From: DAISJM01 sp036821485 | Lineage (GTDB): Bacteria; Verrucomicrobiota; Kiritimatiellia; CAIQIC01; JAGNIJ01 | Direction: 5' to 3' | Assembly (NCBI GenBank): GCA_036821485.1 | Contig: DAISJM010000013.1 | Location: 1-64,000, forward strand | DNA: 64,000 nt | Part shown: positions 1 through 9,022 of the stretch, piece by piece | Position numbering within the stretch: position 1 is the first letter of the stretch | Layout: every line of letters begins with the position of its first letter | Made by a program: the position numbers and the translations under genes | The notes under the pieces: model-generated | Database searches by the model: none | Seen by the model: the letters and a program-made list of their open reading frames with translations, nothing else | Told to the model about the DNA's origin: nothing

Positions 1-894
1 CTGCTCATGCGCACGCTGGTGTCGAGCCTGAGCGCGGTGGTCAAGCTGCTGGCCCGGGCGATCGGCCACGAAGACGGGCTGAAGGCGATGAACGTACGGG
101 CCGATGACGATGCGCTTCAGCATCTTGCGGCGGTATGCGAAGGCGATGCGCGGCGTGCGCTGAATGCGCTCGAGATTGCGGCGCTGACCACGGCGCGGGG
201 CGAGGACGGCGTGGTGCACATCACGCGCGCGGCGGCCGAGGAGTCGATTCAGAAGAAGGCCGTAGTATACGATCACGACGAGGATGGGCATTACGACACG
301 ATCTCGGCCTTCATCAAGAGCGTGCGCGGTTCGGACGCCAACGCGGCGTTGTACTGGTTGGCAAAGATGTTGTACGCGGGGGAGGATCCGCGTTTCGTGG
401 CGCGTCGGCTGGTGATTCTCGCGTCGGAGGACATCGGCAATGCCGATCCGCGCGGGTTGACGTTGGCGGTTTCGGCGATGGAGGCGGTGGATTTTGTCGG
501 CATGCCGGAGGCGCGGATTATCCTCGCGCAGGCGACGACCTACCTGGCGACGGCACCGAAGAGCAACGCATCGTACGTCGGTCTTGAGCAGGCGATGGAC
601 GACATCAAGAACGGCCGCACGCTGCCGGTACCGAGGGCGCTGCGCAGCACGGGCTCGAAGCGGGCCGCGCGCGAGTTTGGTCACGAGGGCTACAAGTACG
701 CGCACGATTTCGAGGGACACGTGGTGGACCAGGAGTATGTGCCGACCACGAAGATCTATTACGCACCGACGGGACAGGGCTACGAGGACACGATCCGCAA
801 ACGCCTGGATTACTGGAAGGCGCTCAAGGAGAAATCCGGCGCCGGTGTCGCGAAGAAGGGTGGACCCAAGGAGAGCGAGGCACAGGAATCATGA
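1..894 (+). CDS. rarA: Replication-associated recombination protein A, C-terminal part
   Basis: The reading frame is open from the first base, so this is the 3' part of a longer gene cut by the window edge. The remaining ~297 residues match the C-terminal portion of the RarA/MgsA AAA+ ATPase: the sensor-2 style segment GDARRALNALEIA, then the tetramerisation/MgsA_C region with YDHDEDGHYDTISAFIKS and RLVILASEDIGNADP, both family hallmarks. RarA is a clamp-loader-like ATPase acting at stalled replication forks. The N-terminal Walker A and B motifs lie outside the window. Its stop codon overlaps the start of the next gene in an ATGA arrangement, which suggests translational coupling. The internal ATG at 7 should not be taken as the start. 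Identification is secure; completeness upstream cannot be judged. Confidence 0.93.
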   Translation: MLMRTLVSSLSAVVKLLARAIGHEDGLKAMNVRADDDALQHLAAVCEGDARRALNALEIAALTTARGEDGVVHITRAAAEESIQKKAVVYDHDEDGHYDTISAFIKSVRGSDANAALYWLAKMLYAGEDPRFVARRLVILASEDIGNADPRGLTLAVSAMEAVDFVGMPEARIILAQATTYLATAPKSNASYVGLEQAMDDIKNGRTLPVPRALRSTGSKRAAREFGHEGYKYAHDFEGHVVDQEYVPTTKIYYAPTGQGYEDTIRKRLDYWKALKEKSGAGVAKKGGPKESEAQES

Positions 895-1481
895 GCGTTG
901 AAAAAGCCAAGGCGGGAGTGCGGGAACGGGTGAACGAGATACGCCGCGGATTCAAGCCGGCGTGGGTTGCGGAGGCGAGCCGGGTGGTGCTTGGGCGGCT
1001 GCTGAAGCTGAAGGCGTTGCATGCCGCGCGATCGATCGGGTGTTATCTCTCCACGCCTCGCGAGGTCTGGACGCGGCCCCTGATCGAGCGTTGCTGGCAT
1101 GACAGCAAGAATGTCTGCGTGCCGGCGTTTGATGAGGTCGAAAAAAGATATCGCATGGCGTGGCTCGTTCAGGACGCCAAGCTGGCGCTGGGTCCCGAGG
1201 GCATTCCGCAACCGGACGATCCCAACTGGGTGCCCGCCAACGCGCTGGAAATCGTCATCGTGCCGGGATTGGCCTTTGACCGGAAGGGGCATCGGCTGGG
1301 ACATGGTTCCGGTCATTACGACCGGCTGCTGGCGGAGTGCGGTGGGCGGAAGGTGGGCCTTGCGTTCGAGGCGCAGATGGTCGACGAGCTGCCGACGGGG
1401 CCGCTGGACGTGCCGATGGATGCGGTCGTGACAGAGAAAGATTTTTACCTCTTCGCGGGACGAACCCGCGAAGGGACGTGA
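891..1481 (+). CDS. 5-formyltetrahydrofolate cyclo-ligase
   Basis: This 196-residue protein has the length and signature of 5-formyl-THF cyclo-ligase (MTHFS/YgfA family), which uses ATP to convert 5-formyl-THF to 5,10-methenyl-THF in the cytoplasm. The diagnostic C-terminal motif is visible as VPGLAFDRKGHRLGHG followed by SGHYDRLL, the conserved G-x-R-L-G-x-G-x-G-x-Y-D-R block that binds ATP and folate. The start ATG overlaps the rarA stop by four bases. The gene ends 66 bases before the RNase Y start. E. coli ygfA and B. subtilis yqgN are the equivalents; no symbol is assigned because naming varies. Confidence 0.92.
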   Translation: MSVEKAKAGVRERVNEIRRGFKPAWVAEASRVVLGRLLKLKALHAARSIGCYLSTPREVWTRPLIERCWHDSKNVCVPAFDEVEKRYRMAWLVQDAKLALGPEGIPQPDDPNWVPANALEIVIVPGLAFDRKGHRLGHGSGHYDRLLAECGGRKVGLAFEAQMVDELPTGPLDVPMDAVVTEKDFYLFAGRTREGT

Positions 1482-1547
1482 AACCCAAAACAAGTAATAA
1501 GACGGCTGGGAGACTCTACGGAGAGCTCCGGCCGGCAGGAGGCGAAC

Positions 1548-3104
1548 ATGGAAGTAGCATGGTGGCTCCCCACAATGTTTACCGCCATCGGCATCGGTTG
1601 CGGTTACTACGTGCACATGATCCTGGCGAAGCTGTACGCCGCTTCCTCCGTGAAGGCGGCCCGGTTGACGCTCGAGGATGCCCGGCGCGAAGCCGAGGTC
1701 ATTCGCAAAGAAGCCAAGTTGCAGGCGCGGGACGAAGTCATCCGGGCGCGTGAGGCGTTCGAGTTGGAGGTCAAATCACGGCGACAGGAGCTCGTGGCGC
1801 TGGAGGAACGGCTTTCCCAGCGGGAAACCAACCTCGATCGCAAAGTGGCGGTGTTGGACAAGAAGGAGACGTCGGTCGACGGGAAGTTGGACGAACTGGA
1901 GAAGCAGCGGGATCAGTTGCGCGTGCGCGATCAGGAGGTCCAGAGCCTGATGGAGCAGCAGCGGCAGAAGCTCCAGCAGATGGCGCAGCTGTCGCAGGAA
2001 GATGCGCGGAAGATCCTGATGCAGCAGATGGAAGAGGAGCTTCGGTTCGAGACCGGTGCGCTCATCCGGCGCATGCAGGACGGCGCCAAGGAAACGGCGG
2101 AAGAGGAAGCCCGGCGCATTGTCACGGTGGCCATTGAGCGGTTCGCCGCCTCGACGGTCGGCGAAATCACGACCAGCACGGTCAATCTTCCGAACGACGA
2201 GATGAAGGGCAGGATCATCGGTCGCGAGGGACGGAACATCCGTGCGCTGGAAGCGGCGACCGGCGTGAATATCCTGATCGACGATACGCCGGAAGTGGTG
2301 GTGATTTCCGGATTCGATCCGTTGCGGCGCGAGATTGCACGTCTCTCGCTCGAGCGGCTGATGGCCGACGGACGGATTCATCCCGCGCGCATCGAAGAGG
2401 TGGTGACGCAGGTGCAGGCCGAGGTGGACGAGACCATCATGTCCTCCGGTGAGGCAGCGATCTACGAGTTGGGCCTGCAGAGTGTGGCGCCGGAACTGGT
2501 ACGGACGCTCGGGCGTCTGAAGTATCGCCACAGCTTTGCCCAGAACGTGCTGACGCATTCGGTGGAGATGGCGCATCTCATGGCGCTGATGGCGGCGGAG
2601 TTGGGGCTGGACGTCGTGATTGCCAAGCGCGTTGGCCTGTTCCACGATATCGGCAAGGCATTGGATCACCAGGTGGAAGGCAGCCATGCGATCATCGGCG
2701 CGGATCTGCTGCGTCGGCACGGAGAGGCTGCGGCGGTGTATAATGCGGTGGCGGCACACCACGGGGAGGTGGAGGCCGACAGTCTCTACTCGGTGCTTGC
2801 CTCGGCGGCTGATGCGATGTCTGCATCACGGCCCGGCGCGCGTTCCGAGACGACGCAGATCTACTTGAAGCGGTTGGAGAAGTTGGAAGGGATTGCCAAC
2901 AGCTTCCGCGGCGTCGAGAAGAGCTTTGCCATGCAGGCGGGTCGAGAGATCCGCGTCATTGTCGAACCGGGCAAGATCGACGATAACGAGGCGATGCAAA
3001 TGGCCCGGAACATCAGCAAGCAGATCGAGCAGGAATTGGAGTATCCCGGCCAGATCAAGGTGACGGTAATCCGCGAGACGCGTTGCGTGGAATACGCGCG
3101 ATGA
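1548..3104 (+). CDS. rny: Ribonuclease Y
   Basis: Endoribonuclease Y, a membrane-anchored initiator of mRNA decay. The 518 residues are the usual family length. In order: an N-terminal transmembrane helix (about residues 3-28), a long charged coiled coil (about 35-200), a KH RNA-binding domain with GRIIGREGRNIR at 221-232, and an HD metal-dependent nuclease domain with LFHDIGK (H366, D367). The C-terminal part ends in the typical VTVIRE strand. The start is supported by an AGGAGG-like site a few bases upstream of ATG 1548. It precedes ymdB, a common neighbour of rny. No missing residues were noticed. Confidence 0.97.
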   Translation: MEVAWWLPTMFTAIGIGCGYYVHMILAKLYAASSVKAARLTLEDARREAEVIRKEAKLQARDEVIRAREAFELEVKSRRQELVALEERLSQRETNLDRKVAVLDKKETSVDGKLDELEKQRDQLRVRDQEVQSLMEQQRQKLQQMAQLSQEDARKILMQQMEEELRFETGALIRRMQDGAKETAEEEARRIVTVAIERFAASTVGEITTSTVNLPNDEMKGRIIGREGRNIRALEAATGVNILIDDTPEVVVISGFDPLRREIARLSLERLMADGRIHPARIEEVVTQVQAEVDETIMSSGEAAIYELGLQSVAPELVRTLGRLKYRHSFAQNVLTHSVEMAHLMALMAAELGLDVVIAKRVGLFHDIGKALDHQVEGSHAIIGADLLRRHGEAAAVYNAVAAHHGEVEADSLYSVLASAADAMSASRPGARSETTQIYLKRLEKLEGIANSFRGVEKSFAMQAGREIRVIVEPGKIDDNEAMQMARNISKQIEQELEYPGQIKVTVIRETRCVEYAR

Positions 3105-3108
3105 AGAA

Positions 3109-3169
3109 TGGAGTGCTGGAGTATCGGAGTGATGGAACGTTGGTTTCCCGTGCCATGGCGTTTCCATCA
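3109..3169. repeat. Intergenic 8-bp imperfect tandem repeat plus inverted repeat
   Basis: Just after rny there are four degenerate 8-base units of the form TGGAGTGC, TGGAGTAT, CGGAGTGA, TGGAACGT (3109-3140). The end of this array forms an inverted repeat, TGATGGAACG at 3130-3139 with CGTTTCCATCA at 3159-3169 (one bulged base). No U-run follows, so it is not a classical terminator. It could stabilise the rny 3' end or be a dispersed intergenic repeat; function is unknown. Confidence 0.45.
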
Positions 3170-3217
3170 TCCCTGTGCTCCAACATCCAAAATTGACCGG
3201 GACGAAAGCAGGACAAC

Positions 3218-4030
3218 ATGAAGATTCTTATCGTTGGTGACATTGTGGGTTCCCCGGGGCGAACGGCCTTTGCGCGCATCGCCGGGCGTATGCGGCACGC
3301 GGGCGAAGTGGATTTCGTCGTGGCCAACGCCGAGAACGCGGCGGGTGGTCGTGGCGTGACGGCTGCGCTTGCCCAGGAACTGTTGGGTGCGGGGGCAGAT
3401 GTGCTGACCCTTGGGGATCACGCTTGGGACCAGAAGGATCTTGCGGGCCACCTGGAGAAGGAAGACCGCGTGCTGCGTCCGGCGAATTTTGCGCCGGGGT
3501 GTCCGGGCAAGGGTTGGATCACGGCGACGACGGACAAGGGGTCTGTGACAGTGATCAACCTGGTGGGGCGGGTTTTCATGCAGCCGCATTACGACTGCCC
3601 GTTCAGGACCGTCGATGAGATTCTGAAAAAAGGCGCAGCGTTGGGTAAGATCGTGCTGGTGGATATCCATGCTGAGGCGACTTCGGAAAAGATCGCCATG
3701 GGATGGTATCTTGACGGTCGCGTCAGCGCCGTCGTGGGGAGTCACACGCATGTCCAGACTTCGGACGAGACGGTCTTGCCGAAGGGCGAGGCGTACATCA
3801 CCGACCTGGGTATGACGGGTCCGAAGCGATCCGTGTTGGGGCGCGACGTGGACTCCGTTCTGCACCGTTTCCTGACCGGTCTGCCCACGCCATTCGGCGT
3901 GGCTACAGAGGACGTGGTGCTCGAAGGCGTGGTGGTGACGGTGGATGAGAAGACAGGGAAAGCAACGCGCATCAAGCGCGTGCGTGAATCGATCGATAAT
4001 TCACGGAGCCAGGATGCCCAGTCCGATTAG
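3218..4030 (+). CDS. ymdB: YmdB-family metallophosphoesterase (TIGR00282)
   Basis: A 270-residue member of the YmdB phosphodiesterase family; B. subtilis YmdB acts on 2',3'-cyclic nucleotides and affects RNA levels and biofilm decisions. Metal ligands are visible: D8 in the opening KILIVGDIVGS, E39 in NAENAAGG, and C-terminal histidines in VDIHAEATSEK and GSHTHVQTSDE. Oddly, the position equivalent to the bridging Asn67 of B. subtilis YmdB is Asp (GDHAWD rather than GNHTWD), which could still bind metal. The neighbour pair rny-ymdB is conserved in many bacteria and suggests a shared role in RNA turnover. The end overlaps the likely xseA start by 17 bases. Confidence 0.92.
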   Translation: MKILIVGDIVGSPGRTAFARIAGRMRHAGEVDFVVANAENAAGGRGVTAALAQELLGAGADVLTLGDHAWDQKDLAGHLEKEDRVLRPANFAPGCPGKGWITATTDKGSVTVINLVGRVFMQPHYDCPFRTVDEILKKGAALGKIVLVDIHAEATSEKIAMGWYLDGRVSAVVGSHTHVQTSDETVLPKGEAYITDLGMTGPKRSVLGRDVDSVLHRFLTGLPTPFGVATEDVVLEGVVVTVDEKTGKATRIKRVRESIDNSRSQDAQSD

Positions 4031-5333
4031 TCCGGGCGAGGATACCCGGAAGATCTACAAGGTTGCCGAACTCAACCGGCTGATCCGGGTCACACTGGAG
4101 GACGAGATCGGCGTGATCTGGATCGAGGGCGAGGTCTCGAACCTGCGTCGCCCTTCGTCGGGTCACATGTATTTCACGCTGAAGGATGAGGGCGCGCAGA
4201 TTTCCGCCGTCCTCTTTCGCGGCAATCAGATTGGACTCCGTTTTGAACTGCGTGATGGGCTGAAGGTGCGGGTCCACGGCGCGATCTCGGTTTACGAGGC
4301 TGCCGGCCAGTATCAGGTTGTTGTCCGCAAGGTCGAGGAGGCGGGCAAGGGGTCGCTGCAGGAAGCCTTTGAGGCGCTCAAGAAGAAACTCGCGGCGGAA
4401 GGCCTGTTCGATGAATCGCGTAAGAAGGCGCTGCCGCTGTTGCCCCGGCACGTGGGGATCGTGACCTCGCCGACCGGCGCCGCGATTCGCGATATCCTGC
4501 AGGTGCTGAACCGCCGCTTTCCCAATCTGCACATCCTCCTTGCGCCCGTGAAGGTGCAGGGCGAGGGCGCCGCACAGGAAATCGCGACGGCCATCGACGT
4601 GCTCAACGAGCGGGGCGGACTCGACGTGATGATCGTCGGACGCGGCGGCGGCAGCCTGGAGGATCTCTGGTGCTTTAACGAGGAGATGGTGGCTCGCGCC
4701 ATTGCGCGGTCCACGATTCCGGTGATCTCCGCGGTGGGGCACGAGATCGATTTCACCATCAGCGATTTCGTGGCGGACGTGCGCGCGCCGACGCCTTCGG
4801 CGGCAGCGGAGATCGTGGTGGGGCAGAAGGATGATTTCGAGCGGGGGCTGGCGCGACTGGCACAACGGCTTGTCGCGTCGCTGCGGCAGTCCGCGTTGGA
4901 GGCGCGGGGTCGGCTCGTGGCGGCTGCGCGGAGCTACGTCTTCCAGGAGCCGATGAACCTGGTGCGCCAGTTCGCGCAAAGGATTGACGGGGTGCATGTG
5001 CGGATGCGTCACGCGCTGGTGGGCGGCGTGGGCGAGCATCGGCGCAGCCTGGAGGGTGTGGGAATGCGGCTGACGCATGGCATGGAACTTCGGACGAAGT
5101 CGGCGGCGCAGGAGGTTCAGAGGCTGCGTGCGCAACTGCAGGCCCTGAGTCCGATGGCGGTACTCGGCCGCGGTTTCAGCATCACGAAGACTGCGAGCGG
5201 GATCATCGTGAGAAACGCGACGGATGTGCGGGACGGCGATGAGTTACGAACGCAGGTGGCCCGCGGAGAAATAGTTTCCAAGGTGACGGGAAAGAATCAA
5301 GGAGGCTCCGATGGCGGAAAAACAGGCAGATAA
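4014..5333 (+). CDS. xseA: Exodeoxyribonuclease VII large subunit
   Basis: Catalytic large subunit of exonuclease VII, which degrades single-stranded DNA. Over 439 residues it shows an N-terminal OB-fold (YKVAELNRLIR ... IWIEGEVSNLRR ... HMYFTLKD), the central catalytic domain (GIVTSPTGAAIRDI, VIVGRGGGSLEDLW, SAVGHEIDFTI, APTPSAAAE) and a coiled-coil C-terminal arm for the small subunit. I chose ATG 4014, preceded by a GGAG-like site, over an earlier in-frame ATG at 3945, because the added N-terminus has no family resemblance. It overlaps ymdB by 17 bases and xseB by 23 bases, consistent with translational coupling. Confidence 0.95.
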   Translation: MPSPISPGEDTRKIYKVAELNRLIRVTLEDEIGVIWIEGEVSNLRRPSSGHMYFTLKDEGAQISAVLFRGNQIGLRFELRDGLKVRVHGAISVYEAAGQYQVVVRKVEEAGKGSLQEAFEALKKKLAAEGLFDESRKKALPLLPRHVGIVTSPTGAAIRDILQVLNRRFPNLHILLAPVKVQGEGAAQEIATAIDVLNERGGLDVMIVGRGGGSLEDLWCFNEEMVARAIARSTIPVISAVGHEIDFTISDFVADVRAPTPSAAAEIVVGQKDDFERGLARLAQRLVASLRQSALEARGRLVAAARSYVFQEPMNLVRQFAQRIDGVHVRMRHALVGGVGEHRRSLEGVGMRLTHGMELRTKSAAQEVQRLRAQLQALSPMAVLGRGFSITKTASGIIVRNATDVRDGDELRTQVARGEIVSKVTGKNQGGSDGGKTGR

Positions 5334-5577
5334 AGGAATGACGTTTGAGAAGGCGCTGGCCCGGCTGGAAACGCTGGTCGGCGACATGGAAAGCGGAAAG
5401 CTGAGCCTCGAGAAAATGATGGCGTGTTTTGAGGAGGGCACGACGCTGGTGCGCTTCTGCACGCAGAAGTTGAACGAGGTCGAAAAGAAGGTGGAGATGC
5501 TGGTGAAGAAGGGCGACAAGCTTGTGACCGAACCCTTCGATGCGGCGGAAGATGGACCGGGCGCCGGCCGCGCGTAG
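5311..5577 (+). CDS. xseB: Exodeoxyribonuclease VII small subunit
   Basis: An 88-residue protein with the XseB pattern: MTFEKALARLETLVGDMESG, then LSLEKMMACFEEGTTLVRFC and a helical Lys/Glu-rich end. XseB binds the XseA C-terminal coiled coils and is needed for exonuclease VII activity. A good ribosome binding site (AAGGAGG) lies just before the ATG, inside the end of xseA. The 23-base overlap with xseA keeps the two subunits in one transcript. Confidence 0.94.
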   Translation: MAEKQADKGMTFEKALARLETLVGDMESGKLSLEKMMACFEEGTTLVRFCTQKLNEVEKKVEMLVKKGDKLVTEPFDAAEDGPGAGRA

Positions 5578-5654
5578 GTTGATCGTTCTGGATGAGTAAG
5601 CGGCGAATGCGTATACTCCGGATATGACGCGAGGCCGGGCCTTGCGACGCTTGT

Positions 5655-6392
5655 ATGAAGGGAAGACGACTCGACCAGCAGGTAGTGGAGCTTGGCCTCA
5701 CGGAGAGCCGCGAGAAGGCGCAACGCCTGATCATGGCCGGTTCGGTGACCGTGAATGGGCGCGTCGAGATCAAGTCCAGCCACGAAGTCCCCGCCGGGGC
5801 GACCGTGGAATTGACGAAACAGGAACGCTTTGTCAGCCGCGGCGGCGAGAAACTCGAAGCGGCATTTGAACATTTCGGTCTCGATGTGCAGGACTTGGTT
5901 TGCATCGACGTCGGCGCATCGACGGGTGGCTTCACAGATTGCATGCTCCAGCACGGGGCGAAGAAGGTCTATGCCGTGGATGTGGGCAAGGGCCAGTTAC
6001 ATTGGGACCTGCGGAAGGATGAGCGCGTGGTCCCGATGGACGGAATCAACGCGCGCTACCTTGATCCCAAGGACTTTCCGGACGTACCTTCGTTTGCCAC
6101 GGTGGACGCATCCTTCATCTCCTTGACTAAGATTTTACCCGCTGTTACACACGTCCTCGCGAGCGGAGGGCACATCGTTTCCCTCATCAAGCCGCAGTTT
6201 GAAGCCGGCCGTGAACAGGTTGGGCGCGGCGGGGTGGTGCGTGATCCGGCGATTCACGCGGCCGTGGTGGAGAAGGTGCAGCTCTTCGGTCAGCAAGAAC
6301 TCGGTCTGCGATGGATGGGGGTTTGCCCGTCGCCCATCAAGGGGCCCGCGGGCAATGTGGAGTTCCTCGCTTACTGGGAGAAGGGGTCGTGA
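5655..6392 (+). CDS. tlyA: TlyA family rRNA 2'-O-methyltransferase / hemolysin-like protein
   Basis: The 245-residue protein has an N-terminal S4 RNA-binding domain (GRRLDQQVVELGLTESREKA ... VNGR) and an FtsJ-like Rossmann methyltransferase domain with SAM motif VDVGASTGGFTDCML-like residues and DASFISLTKILP. Family members methylate 2'-OH of cytidine in 16S and 23S rRNA; the older name is hemolysin A. No strong ribosome binding site precedes ATG 5655. A TATACT hexamer at 5612-5617 could be a -10 element for a promoter inside the cluster, without a clear -35. The stop codon TGA overlaps the nadK ATG by one base. Confidence 0.92.
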   Translation: MKGRRLDQQVVELGLTESREKAQRLIMAGSVTVNGRVEIKSSHEVPAGATVELTKQERFVSRGGEKLEAAFEHFGLDVQDLVCIDVGASTGGFTDCMLQHGAKKVYAVDVGKGQLHWDLRKDERVVPMDGINARYLDPKDFPDVPSFATVDASFISLTKILPAVTHVLASGGHIVSLIKPQFEAGREQVGRGGVVRDPAIHAAVVEKVQLFGQQELGLRWMGVCPSPIKGPAGNVEFLAYWEKGS

Positions 6393-7255
6393 TGAAAAGG
6401 ATAGGGGTCCTCGCCAATGGCCGGAAGCCTGATGCCGCGGCGGTGCTTGAACGCGTTGCCCGCAAGGCAAAGGTACTGGGTATGGAGCTCGTTGTGTGCG
6501 AGCAGACGGGCGACCTTCTGACCTGCGCGAACCGCGTATCCGCGGAGCAGTTTGCCTCACGCATCGACGTGTTGATGGCGTTGGGAGGCGATGGAACGGT
6601 GTTGCGTGCAGTGCGCGCGTTGGGCGGCGCCGACCGACCGGTTCTCGGCGTCAACCTGGGAAGCCTCGGTTTTCTCACCAGCGTGACCGAAGAAAACGTT
6701 GAGCGAGCACTCGATGTGCTGGCGTCCGGCGAGTATACGACCTCGACCCGTACCCTGTTGCAGAGCCGTCTGCTTCGCGGCGGCAAGGAAGTTGCCGTCT
6801 ATCGCGCGTTGAACGACGTGGTGGTCGGTTGGGGCGCATCCTCGCGCGTGAACACGATCGAACTGGCGATTGATGACGAGCCAGTGTCGAGCTACGTGTG
6901 CGATGGATTGATCGTTTCGACACCGACGGGAAGTACGGGCCATTCGCTCTCATCCGGCGGTCCGATTCTTCATCCGGGCAGCCCGTGTTTTGTGGTCAGC
7001 GTCATCTGTCCTCACACGCTGAGCAATCGTCCCGTGGTGGTCTCGGATGGTTGTCGAATCAGCGTGCGCATCGTCAAGACGATGAAGAAGCTTCTCCTTT
7101 CGGTGGATGGCCAGGAAGAGCAGGAAGTGGGACAGGGAGACCAGCTTGAACTTTCCCGGCACGCGCAGGGCGTGCGGTTTGTACATCTTCCGGGCTACAG
7201 CTACTACTCGGTATTGCGCCAGAAACTGGGATGGCGCGGCTCCAGTATTCAGTAG
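6392..7255 (+). CDS. nadK: NAD kinase
   Basis: ATP-dependent (or polyphosphate-dependent) NAD kinase that makes NADP in the cytoplasm, 287 residues. The signature GGDGT is at residues 65-69 within MALGGDGTVLRAVR, followed by GVNLGSLGFLTS and the NAD-binding NDVVV and TPTGSTGHSLSSGGPI blocks. The start is ATG 6392 in a TGATG junction with tlyA; earlier in-frame codons read through tlyA. It is the last gene of the plus-strand housekeeping run and converges on the xylanase gene only 10 bases away. Confidence 0.96.
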   Translation: MKRIGVLANGRKPDAAAVLERVARKAKVLGMELVVCEQTGDLLTCANRVSAEQFASRIDVLMALGGDGTVLRAVRALGGADRPVLGVNLGSLGFLTSVTEENVERALDVLASGEYTTSTRTLLQSRLLRGGKEVAVYRALNDVVVGWGASSRVNTIELAIDDEPVSSYVCDGLIVSTPTGSTGHSLSSGGPILHPGSPCFVVSVICPHTLSNRPVVVSDGCRISVRIVKTMKKLLLSVDGQEEQEVGQGDQLELSRHAQGVRFVHLPGYSYYSVLRQKLGWRGSSIQ

Positions 7256-7265
7256 TGTGGCTTGT

Positions 7266-9005
7266 CTAGGGGCTGTCAGCCGACTCGGACTCTTCGCCCT
7301 CGTTCTCCGTTGCGGCCTCGACGGGACTGGCTGCAGGCAGCGTCACGGTGACATTCAAAGGTGCGCGTTGCCTCTTCAATTCCACTTTGGTTGAGGTTTC
7401 ATTGCCGCCGGGCTGACGCGCGACGACTTGGAGCGTGCCGAGGAAGGATCGGCAGGAGAACTGGCCGCGATGGTCGGTGGTTCCCGTTTCGTGCGTCCAC
7501 CACTCTCCGAGCACTAGTTTTTCGTAGGCCTCGGCGGCCGGTTTCTTGGAGAAGTCGGCGCGCAGCATGGCGGCCCGCGGCCGCCAGTGGGCCTTTTCCC
7601 AGAATCCCCACATGAGGATGCCGGCCACTGACGGATGTGCGAAGGCGACGCGGTAGAGGTTCTCCAGCGATTCGGCCTGAACCTGTTCGTTCGTCGAATT
7701 GCAGTCGAATTCGGTTATCTTGATGGGCAGTTTGAATTGGGCCAGCGTATCAAGCGCGCGCTGGACACGCTCCGGATCCACGGCTCCTTCAAAGTGTGCC
7801 TGGACGCCGATACCGCTGACGGGCACTTCCGCCTCCACGAGCCCCCGGATTTGGGTCACGTAGTCGTCGAGATCTTCGCCCTCAAGGATGCCGTACTCGT
7901 TGATGTACAGCGCGGCGTTGGGGTTCGAGCCCGATGCCTCGGCGAACATCTGGCGGTAGATGGAGTCGCCGAGACGCGTGGCAAGGTAGGGGCAATGAAG
8001 GGCTTCGTTGAGCACGTCGAACTCGCGAATTGTATCGCGGTAGTAGGAGACGGTATTTCGCGCGCGGCGGGAGATTACGGCGCGCAATTTGTCGTCGGGG
8101 GTCGCGCGAACCCAATCGGGGACTTCGCAGCCCCAGAACAGGCAATGTCCGCGCAGGGAGATGCCGTTGGTCTGACACCACGCCGCCAGCAGATCACCTT
8201 TCTCATAGCGGACTTCTTCGAACTTCGACTCCATGGGCATCCACTTCAGCTCGTTTTCGGTCACAGCGTGGTTGAAGTAATGGCGTACGGCATCGGTGAA
8301 CTGGCTCGTTTCCTCCGGCGTATATTTCTCTTCGAGGAACGCGGAGCCAAGAGCGGTGCCGAACGAAAACGCGTGCCGGACCATATCAACGGTGACGGTG
8401 ACGTTTGTTGCCGGAGTGCCGTCGGCTTGGAGCACGGTGACGGCCAGATCGCCCTTGCGAATCTGGTCGATGCGGCGCGCCGTGTCCTCGCGCAATTTCG
8501 CCTGTTGGGCGGCCAGGAAATCCGTGTAGCCGGACGCGGGGAGGATGGTGGGGGTGGGCAGATTGCCGGGAGGGATCACGCTGAAGTCTTCGATGTGCAG
8601 ATTACGGTCATCGTTGCCCTGCAGATAGTCGTTGGCGAAGGCCATGGCAAGTTCGTGTTGGCCGGGCTCCAGTTCGAGCTCGAACGTATAGGGAGCCCAG
8701 TTGGTGGATGAGACTTCTGTCCGGAGAACCGGCTGCCCATCCCGGAGAACGCGCATCACGGGCCACTCGCCGCCGGCGAAATCGCCGCGCGCGACGATGA
8801 TGAAGGAGTAGGTGCCGGGCTGGGCGACATCAATTACGCAGGCCGCCTGCCCACGCGTCCAAAAGGAGCAGATTCCATCCTTCAAGCTCCCCTCGGGGAG
8901 AAGAGTGAAATCCGGGGCCTTCACAGTCAGTGGTGCAGCAAAGGTTCCGGCGAGCAGGGCAAGAAACAGCGCGAGGGCTGTGAAGACTCGTACAGAAAGC
9001 TTCAT
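7266..9005 (-). CDS. Secreted GH10 endo-xylanase with N-terminal carbohydrate-binding-like domain
   Basis: A 579-residue exported protein. Residues 1-23 form a signal peptide (hydrophobic core, then TFAAP). Residues about 25-150 look like a beta-sandwich carbohydrate-binding domain. From about 190 the GH10 TIM barrel follows: HAFSFGTALG, VTENELKWMPME, RGHCLFWG, the acid/base in DVLNEAL (E334) and the nucleophile in KITEFD (E432), ending with GILMWGFWEKAHW. GH10 enzymes cut beta-1,4-xylan or related glycans. The C-terminal ~70 residues form another sandwich-like stretch and an acidic tail. It lies 17 bases downstream of larC, so it may be at the end of that transcript. Confidence 0.93.
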   Translation of the reverse strand: MKLSVRVFTALALFLALLAGTFAAPLTVKAPDFTLLPEGSLKDGICSFWTRGQAACVIDVAQPGTYSFIIVARGDFAGGEWPVMRVLRDGQPVLRTEVSSTNWAPYTFELELEPGQHELAMAFANDYLQGNDDRNLHIEDFSVIPPGNLPTPTILPASGYTDFLAAQQAKLREDTARRIDQIRKGDLAVTVLQADGTPATNVTVTVDMVRHAFSFGTALGSAFLEEKYTPEETSQFTDAVRHYFNHAVTENELKWMPMESKFEEVRYEKGDLLAAWCQTNGISLRGHCLFWGCEVPDWVRATPDDKLRAVISRRARNTVSYYRDTIREFDVLNEALHCPYLATRLGDSIYRQMFAEASGSNPNAALYINEYGILEGEDLDDYVTQIRGLVEAEVPVSGIGVQAHFEGAVDPERVQRALDTLAQFKLPIKITEFDCNSTNEQVQAESLENLYRVAFAHPSVAGILMWGFWEKAHWRPRAAMLRADFSKKPAAEAYEKLVLGEWWTHETGTTDHRGQFSCRSFLGTLQVVARQPGGNETSTKVELKRQRAPLNVTVTLPAASPVEAATENEGEESESADSP

Positions 9006-9022
9006 GTGTTCTCCTTTGAACC

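Noticed and set aside
810..1616. Long minus-strand frame opposite the formyl-THF cyclo-ligase
   Set aside because: Arg/His-rich composition, no domain, fully antisense to a clear gene; a by-product of high GC.
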